Positions 22,814 to 30,799 of a DNA stretch of 64,000 nt are shown one piece after another. Source of the stretch: Planctomycetota bacterium (GTDB taxonomy: Bacteria; Planctomycetota; UBA8742; UBA2392); the NCBI GenBank assembly GCA_020848275.1, contig JADLAK010000015.1, forward strand, positions 1-64,000, written 5' to 3'. How positions within the stretch are numbered: the stretch's first letter is position 1; every line of letters begins with the position of its first letter. The position numbers were made by a program, and so were the translations under genes. A model generated the notes under the pieces. It saw nothing but the letters and a program-made list of their open reading frames with translations. It was not told where the DNA came from and made no database searches.

Positions 22814-23587
22814 ATGATGAAGAACAAGATGTCGATGGTGATCGCCGCGGGCGGCCTGCTTGTTGTGGCTGTCCTCGCCGCCGCACTCTTCTCCGGCAAA
22901 AAGGACGCCGGCAACGAAGAAAAGAAGAACGAAACCGCAAAAGAAACCCCGAAGATGGACCTGCCGGGCCCCACGCTCGCGCAGACCCTGGGCTATCCGA
23001 CGGTCAAGCCCGAGACCATCCCCACGCCGCCGCTTCCGCCCGTGGTTGCAAGCGAGACGCCGGCCAAGGACAAGCCGTCCACGCCTCAAACCACCGGCAT
23101 GATCGACTACACCGTGCGCAACGGCGACCGCGTTGCCAAGATCGCCGAGAAATACGGCGTCAAGGTCGAGGACATCTACAAGTGCAACGAAGGCCTTGAC
23201 GCGTCAAATGCCGCAAAGATCCGCGTCGGCCAGGTACTCAAGGTGCCGGCAAGCGCCGACGCCGCCAAGGCAATGGTCGCGGCAAAGGAAGCCGAGAAAC
23301 CTGCCGGTTTCCCCGAGCGCACAGTCAAAGCCGAAGCCGGCGACACGGCCTACAGCCTCGCTATCGAGTACTACGGCTCGCGCAGCCTGTTCCGCACCAT
23401 CATGTCGGCCAACCCGGACCTGCCCTGGGCTGACCGGCTCAAGGGCGGCGAGGAAGTGAGGCTGCCGGCCTACGGCCAGAAGACCGCCTCGACTGTCGAG
23501 GCGTCCAAGACCCCGGAGAATTCCAAGCCGATGTCGTCCTCGACCGTCGAGCGCAAGTCCAGCATCATCCCCGCCCGCAAACAGTAA
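22814..23587 (+). CDS. Membrane-anchored protein with two LysM domains
   Basis: A 257-aa protein preceded by a strong GGAGGTG site; ATG 22814 or 22817 is possible (an ATG at 22802 overlaps the site itself). An N-terminal helix (MSMVIAAGGLLVVAVLAAALF) anchors it with the rest outside. After a Pro-rich linker come two LysM modules: DYTVRNGDRVAKIAEKYGV to IRVGQVLKVPA (about 95-145) and TVKAEAGDTAYSLAIEYYG to EEVRLPAY (about 170-220). LysM binds GlcNAc-containing glycans such as peptidoglycan. No catalytic domain is present, so it is likely a wall-binding scaffold. Confidence 0.9.
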   Translation: MMKNKMSMVIAAGGLLVVAVLAAALFSGKKDAGNEEKKNETAKETPKMDLPGPTLAQTLGYPTVKPETIPTPPLPPVVASETPAKDKPSTPQTTGMIDYTVRNGDRVAKIAEKYGVKVEDIYKCNEGLDASNAAKIRVGQVLKVPASADAAKAMVAAKEAEKPAGFPERTVKAEAGDTAYSLAIEYYGSRSLFRTIMSANPDLPWADRLKGGEEVRLPAYGQKTASTVEASKTPENSKPMSSSTVERKSSIIPARKQ

Positions 23588-23624
23588 CCGCCGCGGGGCG
23601 CATCACAGGTGAGACACATACCAG

Positions 23625-23656
23625 CCGGGACGCCTTCAAGCGTCCCGGTTTTTGTT
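23625..23656 (+). terminator. Intrinsic terminator
   Basis: Perfect 9-bp stem ccgggacgc / gcgtcccgg with a 6-nt loop and a run of T after it. Ends the LysM gene; the convergent epimerase gene stops 23 bp further on. Confidence 0.9.
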
Positions 23657-23678
23657 TGAGTTTCACGCAAAGGCGCAG

Positions 23679-24707
23679 CTACCAGGCACCCAATTCCTTC
23701 GGCGGCTTCGGCGCGTAGTTGTGGTGCACAAACCACGCCGCCGCCCGCCGCAGCGTTTCGGGCACAGGCCGCGTGGGCAGGCCGAGTTGCTCGACCGCCT
23801 TCTTGTTCGACACGTACATCGGCTTGAGCGCCATGCGCACACCCGCCAGCGGAACCGCGGGCGGCCGCCCCAGCAGCTTGCCCTTGAGTTCGCTGAAAAA
23901 CGCGCCCGTCAGCGCCAGCCACGCCGGCACTTTCATCGTCGGCGCCGCATGGCCCGAAACCTCCGCCAGCGCGCCGAAGATGTCCCGCAGCCCGACGTTT
24001 TCATGCGCCAGGATGTACCGTTCGCCGCGTTTGCCCTTTTGTGCGGCGAGGATGTGGCCGCGCGCGCAATCGTCAACGTCGATGATGTTCAGGCCCGTTT
24101 CCATGTAGCCCGGGATTCTTCGCAGCAGAAAATCCAGCACCACGCGGCCCGTGGGCGTCGGTTTGACGTCAAAGGGTCCCATCGGCGCGCTCGGGTTTAC
24201 TACCACCACCGGCGCGCCCTCGGCCGCCAGCCGCAACGCGTGCTTTTCGCCCAGCGCCTTGCTGCGCTGGTAGTGGACGGAGAATTCGTCAGGATCGGCG
24301 AGGTCGCGTTCATCCGGCGGACGGTGTTCATTCACCGGCGGCTTGCCGATGCACGCGATGGTCGAAGTATGCACGATGCTCGCGCAACCCGCGACCGCGG
24401 CGGTTTTCAGCACCATCTCGGCGCCGCGCGCGTTGGCGTCGTACATGGCCTGCACTTGCCTCCCGCGCGGCGACAGGGCGTTCATTCCCGCGACGTGGAA
24501 GCAGGCGTCACAGCCGACCAGCCCTCGAGCCAGCGCCGAGGCGTCCAGCAGGTCGCCGGTGACAACTTCGACCGGCAGGCCCTTAATGTTGGCGTGGTCG
24601 GCCTCAGCGCGCATCAGCACGCGCACGTGGACGCCGTCGGCGACAAGCTGGCGCGCGACGGCGGCGCCGATGAACCCGCTGGCGCCCGTGACAAAGGCCT
24701 TCTTCAT
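23679..24707 (-). CDS. NAD-dependent epimerase/dehydratase, HpnA-like
   Basis: A 342-aa extended short-chain dehydrogenase starting at ATG 24707. Rossmann motif TGASGFIG (7-14), GDLLDASALARGLVGCDACFHVAG, TSTIACIG, and the catalytic YQRSK (Y-x-x-x-K). The spacing, and NIIDVDDCARGHILAAQKGKRGERYILAHENV, match the hopanoid-associated sugar epimerase (HpnA) subgroup, which acts on nucleotide or lipid-linked sugars. Several planctomycetes make hopanoids, but no squalene-hopene cyclase or other hpn gene is in the window, so substrate is uncertain. A frame extension up to 24776 adds a non-conserved N-terminus and was not used. Confidence 0.87.
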   Translation of the reverse strand: MKKAFVTGASGFIGAAVARQLVADGVHVRVLMRAEADHANIKGLPVEVVTGDLLDASALARGLVGCDACFHVAGMNALSPRGRQVQAMYDANARGAEMVLKTAAVAGCASIVHTSTIACIGKPPVNEHRPPDERDLADPDEFSVHYQRSKALGEKHALRLAAEGAPVVVVNPSAPMGPFDVKPTPTGRVVLDFLLRRIPGYMETGLNIIDVDDCARGHILAAQKGKRGERYILAHENVGLRDIFGALAEVSGHAAPTMKVPAWLALTGAFFSELKGKLLGRPPAVPLAGVRMALKPMYVSNKKAVEQLGLPTRPVPETLRRAAAWFVHHNYAPKPPKELGAW

Positions 24708-24862
24708 GGGCCAAAGCCTAACTTCAGCACATCGCAGATGGCAGATAGCACCGACAGGCCGCCACTTGATCCGCAATCTGCGGTCCGCCAGGCGTCACCG
24801 CCAAACCCTCCGAAAGACCGCTTTAGCAGCGGTGGTGAGGTGTTCAAAAAGGGCTGGGTAAT

Positions 24863-24980
24863 TATAATGGCTGCCCGATTGGGCCATGGGATACAGTTTC
24901 CGGAGTGAAAGTTCTGGGGCGTAAATCCCAAGAACCTTTGAGACCGGACATTCAACACCCTCGTCCCTGAGGGTAAGGAG
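24863..24980 (+). promoter_or_regulatory. Candidate -10 box and structured leader of the coiled-coil gene
   Basis: TATAAT at 24863-24868 would give a leader of about 110 nt. The leader holds two hairpins: 24911-24919 with 24927-24935 (8 of 9 pairs) and 24957-24962 with 24969-24974. The AAGGAG ribosome site (24975-24980) starts right at the foot of the second hairpin. No -35 is clear. Not a riboswitch class I recognise. Confidence 0.4.
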
Positions 24981-24986
24981 ACAACG

Positions 24987-25886
24987 ATGGGCAAATGGAT
25001 CGCGGCAGTGGTTGCGGTGCTGGTTCTGGGCGGCGGCGCCTTTGCCGTCTACAAACTGACCAATATTCCTGAGCAGGCCCAGGAGTGGTGGGACGAGAAG
25101 AAACTCGACAACTTCGAGACGCTCGCCAACCGCGAAATCGCGGATTTCGAGGGCAAGATCGAAGCTCTCGAAAAGACTCAGTTCAAGAACGAGGTTCAGC
25201 GCAAGGCTTGGGCAGGCGACAAGGTGCTCGGCGACAATAACTTTGAAAAGCAGGCACTGACCGGCTCGCGCACGTTGATGGGGTTGAATGATTTGATTGC
25301 ACTGCGCACCAAACAGGGTGAAGTCCTTGCCTCTGCTTACAAGGCTAAGGCCAAGGAAGGCGGTGCGAACATCGCCGACGGCTCGACCGACCTCAAGGCC
25401 GACGTGCTGATCACAGTCGAACTTCCTATGAAGGATGGCAGCAAGGACGCTCGCGAAATGAAAGCCGGCGACATCATGACCCAGCTGGGCAACATCGAAA
25501 ACGAGCTCCAGATTCTCGAGATCGAGCAAAAAGGCGCCGCCGAGATGGTCGCTGAATACGACAAGCTCATTGGCGACATCGACGCCCAGGTCAAGGCGAT
25601 GAAGGCCAGTCTTGATGACATGCGTAAACAGGTTGGCGTAATCGCGGCCCAGATCAGGGTCCAGAAGGCCAAGGAAGATCTTGCTGAACTGAACAAGTCC
25701 ATCAGGGGCCAGGGCGGCAAGAGCGAACTCGGCGACATGATCGCCAAGTATCAGCAGCGGAAGAGCAAGTTCCAGCTCGAAGAATTGGTGAGTGCTGAGA
25801 AGAAGGCCGACACAAAAGTTAGCCTCTCCGACCTCGACAAGCCTTCAGGCACGACCAGCGCCAAGACCAGCCGCTTCATGAAGTAA
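24987..25886 (+). CDS. Membrane-anchored coiled-coil protein
   Basis: A 299-aa protein with an excellent Shine-Dalgarno (AAGGAG, 6 nt from ATG). An N-terminal helix (WIAAVVAVLVLGGGAFAVYKL) anchors it. The rest is long alpha helix with coiled-coil character: residues about 40-75 and 165-270 (IMTQLGNIENELQILEIEQKG, YDKLIGDIDAQVKAMKASLDDMRKQVGVIAAQI). The general shape recalls PspA/phage-shock-like coiled coils, but it lacks clear family motifs. The tail is Ser/Lys-rich. It may act as a membrane-stress or scaffold protein; this is a guess from architecture. Confidence 0.75.
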   Translation: MGKWIAAVVAVLVLGGGAFAVYKLTNIPEQAQEWWDEKKLDNFETLANREIADFEGKIEALEKTQFKNEVQRKAWAGDKVLGDNNFEKQALTGSRTLMGLNDLIALRTKQGEVLASAYKAKAKEGGANIADGSTDLKADVLITVELPMKDGSKDAREMKAGDIMTQLGNIENELQILEIEQKGAAEMVAEYDKLIGDIDAQVKAMKASLDDMRKQVGVIAAQIRVQKAKEDLAELNKSIRGQGGKSELGDMIAKYQQRKSKFQLEELVSAEKKADTKVSLSDLDKPSGTTSAKTSRFMK

Positions 25887-25925
25887 ATTCGTAGGGGCGC
25901 GCATGCGTCGCCCGCAGAGATCGCA

Positions 25926-25956
25926 ACAGGCCCGGTTCGCCGGGCCTGTTTGTTTA
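25926..25956 (+). terminator. Intrinsic terminator with TTCG loop
   Basis: Perfect 10-bp stem acaggcccgg / ccgggcctgt, TTCG tetraloop, then ttgtttaa. Ends the gene at 24987-25886. Confidence 0.9.
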
Positions 25957-26191
25957 ACTTTCAGCTCTGCCCCTGCACTTCGCCCTATTTTAGGCGCGTA
26001 GCGCCGCCATTTGTTTAGCCGCCACCGTCAGGTGGTGGAAACCTGACGCACTCCCCGCCCCAAGGCGCGTAGCGCCGACACATGGAATGCGGGTGTCGCG
26101 ATGCGGCTTAGCGTGTAAACGTATTTCGCAAACCACCGGCTTTCGCCGGTGGCTAAGGAAATGCCGGCGCTCCGCGCCTAAAGGCCACTAA
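25957..26191. repeat. Palindrome-rich intergenic region without a gene
   Basis: The gap 25887-26191 (305 bp) holds the terminator above and then several dyads. An aggcgcgtagcgccg unit, itself palindromic, occurs at 25992-26006 and again at 26063-26077, with a variant near 26164. A ccaccggc / gccggtgg hairpin lies near 26134-26153. I see no open frame or RNA gene that I can name. Confidence 0.6.
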
Positions 26192-27142
26192 CTACGGCGA
26201 CGGCATCGGGCGGTCTTTCAGCCCGTGGATGTCGAACGTTTCAACCAGATTGGCCGCGGCGATATCGCGCGGGGCGGCGATCACGCCGCAACTGTAGGCG
26301 CATAAACCGACCACCCGCTGCGGCCTTACACCTTTTTCGCGCAGCGCCTTAAGCGACAGGTCGCCGTCGCGCTTGGCCAGCCTGCGGCCGTCCGGGGCCT
26401 TCATTAACGGCACATGCGCCCACTTCTGCGGTGGCGTCAAGCCGAAATCCCTGTAGAGCGCCAGTTGCCGCACCGTGGACAGAATCAAATCGTCGCCGCG
26501 CAGCACCTGCGTTACGCCCATCACGCCGTCGTCGACGGCACAAGCAAGCTGGTAACTCGGCAGGGCGTCGCGCCGCCAGAGCACGAAGTCGCCCAATGTC
26601 GCGCCCGCGACCCTGACGTCGCCCTTGATTTCATCGTGAAAGGCGTGCTCGCCCGGGTTCAGCGCATAACGCCAGCAGGGTTTGACGCCCGTCTTTTCTT
26701 CCGCTTCCAGCGCGGTGCGATATTTGCCGCGGCACGTGCCGGGATAAATCGGGCCGTCATCGCCGTGCGGCGCGCTCGAGGCCTCCTCAACATCTTTGCG
26801 GCTGCACACGCATGGATAAGCCTTGCCCATCGAAATCAGCTTGTCGAGCTGGCGGCGATAGAGCGCAAAGCGCATGCTCTGGTCGAACTCGCCCGGCGGG
26901 TCGCCCGCATGAGGGCCGTCGTCCCAGTCGAGCCCGAGCCACGCGATGTCCTCCAGCGCCTGGTCGCGCAGGCCTTCCTTTACGCGGCCCAGGTCGATGT
27001 CTTCGACACGCATGATCACGCGCCCGCCGGCCTTGCGCGCCCACAGCCACGCAAGCAGGAAACTTCGCGCGTTGCCGAGGTGCAGCCAGCCTGACGGCGT
27101 CGGCGCCAATCTTCCCCTTGTCTCGATGCGCGGCATGGGCAC
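26192..27142 (-). CDS. gluQ: Glutamyl-Q tRNA(Asp) synthetase
   Basis: A GluRS paralogue lacking the anticodon-binding domain; it attaches glutamate to queuosine in tRNA-Asp. The 316-aa protein has RLAPTPSGWLHLGNARSF (HIGH-type motif HLGN at 21-24), VEDIDLGRVKEG, the GluQ zinc site (CVCSRK with a further Cys in YPGTCRGKY), LRGDDLILSTVRQLALYRDFG, and a KMSKS-like RRLAKRDGDLSL. The length agrees with the family (about 290-310). A second ATG two codons in is possible. The gene stands alone; no dksA neighbour, unlike in enterobacteria. Confidence 0.95.
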   Translation of the reverse strand: MPMPRIETRGRLAPTPSGWLHLGNARSFLLAWLWARKAGGRVIMRVEDIDLGRVKEGLRDQALEDIAWLGLDWDDGPHAGDPPGEFDQSMRFALYRRQLDKLISMGKAYPCVCSRKDVEEASSAPHGDDGPIYPGTCRGKYRTALEAEEKTGVKPCWRYALNPGEHAFHDEIKGDVRVAGATLGDFVLWRRDALPSYQLACAVDDGVMGVTQVLRGDDLILSTVRQLALYRDFGLTPPQKWAHVPLMKAPDGRRLAKRDGDLSLKALREKGVRPQRVVGLCAYSCGVIAAPRDIAAANLVETFDIHGLKDRPMPSP

Positions 27143-27226
27143 AGGTTAGCGCACGCAAACTAATCACGCGAGTCCGCGCCGACGCAGCCGTTGACGTAAC
27201 AAGATCAGCCGTCCACAATCTTGCCC

Positions 27227-28738
27227 ATGGCACGCTGGATCCTGATCGCGGTCGTTTTCTGCTTCGCCGGGGCGCTTTGCGCGCAGCCGCCGATTCCGCC
27301 CGATACGCCGCCGCCGGTGACGCCGAAGGACCCGCCGGTGCAGCCCGCACCGCCGCAACCCGTCGAGCCCGACCCCTACGTGCTTGAGAAGACCATCGAC
27401 GAGCGCCTCGCGCGCGCGCTGGACGAACTCACGCCCCTGCGCTCGCGCAAGCAACTTTTCGTAGAGTTCGGCGGCGGCATCAACATCAAGTATCGCCAGA
27501 CCCAGAAAAACGACCTGCGCGACATCCCCGATGGCGGCCACCGCGCGCCCAGCGGCTTCGGGCTCGACAGCGCATGGCTGAGCGTCGGCGTGAACTACAG
27601 CGACCTCGTCGAGGCACAGCTCGAGCTGCGCTACAACGGCAACTATTCGCTCTACAACCAGGACATCCTGGAAATTCCGCGCGCTTGGGTTTGTTACAAC
27701 CGGCCCATCAGCCAGTTCAACTTCTTCGCCGCCGAATATTTCACCGATAACTTCCTCGTCGGCATGGAGGGCCACTTCTACCGCCAACCCCACGGCGGCG
27801 AGACCATGGCGCTGGGCCACCGCGCGTTCTACGAGGACGAAATCCTCCAGGCCCGCTACACCATCCGCTTCATGAAGAATTTCTACGCGATCGCCGCGCT
27901 GACCGACGGCAACCTGCTTGGCCGCACCCAGGTTGACGAGTCGAACAACTACCCGCTGCTGGCGGACGACATCACACGCTATTTCCGCGGCCTCGACAAC
28001 CCGCGCGAGATCGACCGCTTCCTCGCCATCGAGTTCGGCGGCGGCCTGATTTTCGACTTCAACGCCACGAGTTTTCTCAACAGCACCGCGCCGTTCATCC
28101 CTGAACGCGTGGTCAGCCAGAACACGAATTTCGCCCACCTCCAGGTGTTTTGCTCGATTGATCGCCTGTCGAAGAACGAACTCGCGCTGATCGAGGGCAT
28201 GCAGCGCCTGCCTTTTCGCGGCGGCACGCCGGGCAACCCCATCGGCGAAACCCGCCGCCAGAAGGTCCGTTACGGCGCCAACGTTGACTTCGCGGTGCGC
28301 CTTGCCGAGGGCGACCTGTACCTGCAGGCCCATTTCATCCACGCCGAAGACGGCCGGTTTGTGCGCAACGCCTACGGCGTCGAAGTGCGATACACCGTGC
28401 CGCTGCCGCGTATCCCGTTCTTTTTGCGCATCACGCCGATGTTCCGCTTCTCTGAATTGCTCACGAACAACAACGACAACCCGCTGGACGAAACCGACCC
28501 GCTGGGCAAGCCCTTTCGCGTCTCCAGCGGCTCGGTCAGCGGCTTCACGCTGGCCGATGCCGCGGGCTTCAGCGCCGACCGCCGCGAGATCATGCTCGGC
28601 ATCTCCTTTGCCGTTGCACGCAACGTGAGTTTCTCCTTTGAAATGGTGCTCAACGACGAAAACTTCAAGCAGACCCGCAGCATCGCCCGCGATGTGCCCA
28701 ATACGCTCTACCTGCTGCGCCTGATCGCCGAGTTTTAG
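27227..28738 (+). CDS. Probable outer-membrane beta-barrel (porin-like) protein
   Basis: A 503-aa exported protein with a signal peptide (MARWILIAVVFCFAGALCA) from ATG 27227. A Pro-rich stretch (about 20-50) and a short helix (YVLEKTIDERLARALDEL) precede many amphipathic beta strands with aromatic girdles (KQLFVEFGGGINIKYRQT, EAQLELRYNGNYSLYNQ, FFLRITPMFRFSEL, REIMLGISFAVARNVSFSFEMVL). The C-terminus ends in a strand finishing with Phe (LLRLIAEF), the usual signal for barrel assembly. It resembles phosphate-selective or O/P-type porins in outline only. Its existence implies a Gram-negative-type outer membrane. Confidence 0.75.
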   Translation: MARWILIAVVFCFAGALCAQPPIPPDTPPPVTPKDPPVQPAPPQPVEPDPYVLEKTIDERLARALDELTPLRSRKQLFVEFGGGINIKYRQTQKNDLRDIPDGGHRAPSGFGLDSAWLSVGVNYSDLVEAQLELRYNGNYSLYNQDILEIPRAWVCYNRPISQFNFFAAEYFTDNFLVGMEGHFYRQPHGGETMALGHRAFYEDEILQARYTIRFMKNFYAIAALTDGNLLGRTQVDESNNYPLLADDITRYFRGLDNPREIDRFLAIEFGGGLIFDFNATSFLNSTAPFIPERVVSQNTNFAHLQVFCSIDRLSKNELALIEGMQRLPFRGGTPGNPIGETRRQKVRYGANVDFAVRLAEGDLYLQAHFIHAEDGRFVRNAYGVEVRYTVPLPRIPFFLRITPMFRFSELLTNNNDNPLDETDPLGKPFRVSSGSVSGFTLADAAGFSADRREIMLGISFAVARNVSFSFEMVLNDENFKQTRSIARDVPNTLYLLRLIAEF

Positions 28739-28944
28739 GGCAACTGCGTTCACGGATTCACACGATCGGAAGGATGAAGTCCGCCCTTCGGAGTTGCATT
28801 CGTTAGAAATACATCCTGCCTATCCTGTCCATCCATGTATGTCTTTGGCCGTTGACAAAGTGTGAATTCCCGCGATATCGCCGCCCGCAGCCTTGCCCCT
28901 GTCGCCGCACAGGGGATACTTATCCTTCATTTATTGGGGCGGCT

Positions 28945-30684
28945 GTGGTCGAAGAGAACACCGACAAGGCGTGGTGCGTCGCAAGCCAGCTTGGCGCCAA
29001 TGTGCGCGAGCTTGCCGCCGCGCTTGGCGTCCCCGAACTGCTTGCCCGCGCGCTGATTAACCGCGGGGTGCGCGAGCCCTGCGACGCCGAGAAATTTCTC
29101 AACCCGAGCAGCCTGCACCTCGAAGACCCGTTTGCTTTCAAGGACATGGGCCGCGCCGTTGAGCGCGTGCTTGCGGCGCTCAAGGACGGCCAGAAAATCC
29201 TGATCCAGGGCGATTACGACGTCGACGGCTCGGCCAGCGCCGCGTTGCTCGTCAACCTGTTCCGCCTGCTGGGCGCTGACGTTGAGGCGTCCATCCCCAG
29301 CCGCAGCGAGGATGGCTACGGCCTCAGTGAGCGCGTGGTGCGCGATGCGGCGGCGCGCGGCGTCAAGCTGCTCATCACGTGCGACAACGGCACCACCGCG
29401 TGCAAGGAAGTCGCCTGCGCCAACAGCCTCGGCATCGACGTCGTGATCACCGACCACCATACCGTGGGCGATGAGCTGCCCGCGGCGCTGGCGCTGATGA
29501 ACCCGCACGTCAAAGGCGAAAGCGTGGCGTTTCGCGACCTTTGCGGCGCGGGCGTGGCGTTCAAGTTTGCCTGGGCTATCTTGCAGAAGGCGTCGCAGGG
29601 CGCGCGGCTGGACGCGAACTTCCGCGACTTTTTGCAGGGCGCGCAGAGCCTGGTCGCGCTCGCGGCCGTCGCCGACGTGGTGCCACTGCGCGGCGAAAAT
29701 CGCGTGCTGTGCCGCTACGGCCTGCGGCTGCTGCCGGAAAGCCCCAACCCGGGCCTGCGCGCGCTGATGGAAGTCGCGGGTTTGACGCGCGCGCCAAGCG
29801 GCAGCGACGTCGCGTTCAAGCTCGCGCCGCGGCTGAACGCCGGCGGCCGCATGGGGCGCGAATCACTCGCGGTCGAATTGCTGACCTCGGGAAGTTACGG
29901 CGACGCGTTACGGCTGGCGCAGGAGGCCGACTCGGCCAACAAGAAGCGGCAGACGCTGGACCGCGAACTCACGCGCCTGGCGCGCGAACTCGTGCTGGCC
30001 GACCCGGGCTACGAAAACGAGCGCGTGCTGGTGCTCGGCCACGAAGGTTTTAACGCGGGCCTGGTGGGCATTGTGGCCGCACGGCTTACAGAAACATTCA
30101 ACAAGCCCGCGGTGCTGGTGGCGCTCAACGGCGAGGCCGGGCGCGGCAGCGGGCGCAGCATCCCCGGCTTCCACCTGTACAACGCATTGAACGATTGCGC
30201 GCACCTGATGCGCCGCTTTGGCGGCCATGAGCAGGCCGCGGGCCTGGAGATCAGCACCGCCAACATGGGCCTGCTGCGCCGCAGCATCAACGAAGTCGCG
30301 GACAAACACGTGATGAACGCTGACTACCGCACGCCGACGCTGGACATCGACGCCGAGACGAACCTCGCTGAACTTGACGTGTCAACAGTCGAGCGACTGT
30401 CGCAGTTCGAGCCCTTTGGCGAAGGCAACCCGGAACCCGTGTTCATGGCCCGCGGCGTCGAACTTTCAAGCGCGCCCCGCGTCGTCGGCCGCGGCCAAGG
30501 ACACCTGTCGCTGCTGGTCAAACAGGGCGGCCCCGCGCTCAAGGCCATCGGCTTTGGCATGGGCCCGCAGGCAACCGGCCTGGCTCGCGGCTCGCGCGTG
30601 AAACTCGCGTTCACGCCGCGCATCAGCGACTTCCGCGGCTCGCGCGAAGTCGAAATCGAAATCAAAGATCTGCGCCCGGAGTAA
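28945..30684 (+). CDS. recJ: Single-stranded-DNA exonuclease RecJ
   Basis: 5'-3' exonuclease acting in recombination and mismatch repair. Started at GTG 28945, the protein is 579 aa, the normal RecJ length; the frame continues upstream to 28852 but the extra residues are not family-like. DHH domain: GDYDVDGSASAALL (DYDVDG at 90-95), CDNGTT, and VITDHHTV (DHH at 170-172). DHHA1 domain: VLVLGHEGFNAGLVGIVAARL and FGGHEQAAGLEI, then an OB-fold C-terminus. Divalent-metal residues are intact. It is upstream of and convergent with the giant kinase gene. Confidence 0.96.
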   Translation: MVEENTDKAWCVASQLGANVRELAAALGVPELLARALINRGVREPCDAEKFLNPSSLHLEDPFAFKDMGRAVERVLAALKDGQKILIQGDYDVDGSASAALLVNLFRLLGADVEASIPSRSEDGYGLSERVVRDAAARGVKLLITCDNGTTACKEVACANSLGIDVVITDHHTVGDELPAALALMNPHVKGESVAFRDLCGAGVAFKFAWAILQKASQGARLDANFRDFLQGAQSLVALAAVADVVPLRGENRVLCRYGLRLLPESPNPGLRALMEVAGLTRAPSGSDVAFKLAPRLNAGGRMGRESLAVELLTSGSYGDALRLAQEADSANKKRQTLDRELTRLARELVLADPGYENERVLVLGHEGFNAGLVGIVAARLTETFNKPAVLVALNGEAGRGSGRSIPGFHLYNALNDCAHLMRRFGGHEQAAGLEISTANMGLLRRSINEVADKHVMNADYRTPTLDIDAETNLAELDVSTVERLSQFEPFGEGNPEPVFMARGVELSSAPRVVGRGQGHLSLLVKQGGPALKAIGFGMGPQATGLARGSRVKLAFTPRISDFRGSREVEIEIKDLRPE

Positions 30685-30697
30685 AGCCGATAATAGT

Positions 30698-30799
30698 CTG
30701 ACGCGAAGCCGCAAAGATCGCGAAGAACCTGTTGTAGGTTACAACAGGAAAATTTGGACAGAGCGTCTTTGACTCTTCGCGTACTTCGCGCCAATGCGG
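30698..30799. repeat. Inverted repeat of cgcgaag units between convergent genes
   Basis: The left part (30698-30727) and right part (30774-30799) carry inverted cgcgaag units like those at 12503-12966, with an inner cctgttgta / tacaacagg stem (about 30728-30748). Here the repeat pair encloses no gene. The right arm runs into the kinase stop codon. Confidence 0.7.

Noticed and set aside
27164-28753. 529-codon open frame opposite the outer-membrane barrel gene
   Set aside because: Antisense shadow; the sense frame carries a signal peptide and a C-terminal Phe strand.
30698-30799. Small RNA or gene between recJ and the kinase
   Set aside because: The sequence is accounted for by inverted cgcgaag units; no promoter or open frame is present.
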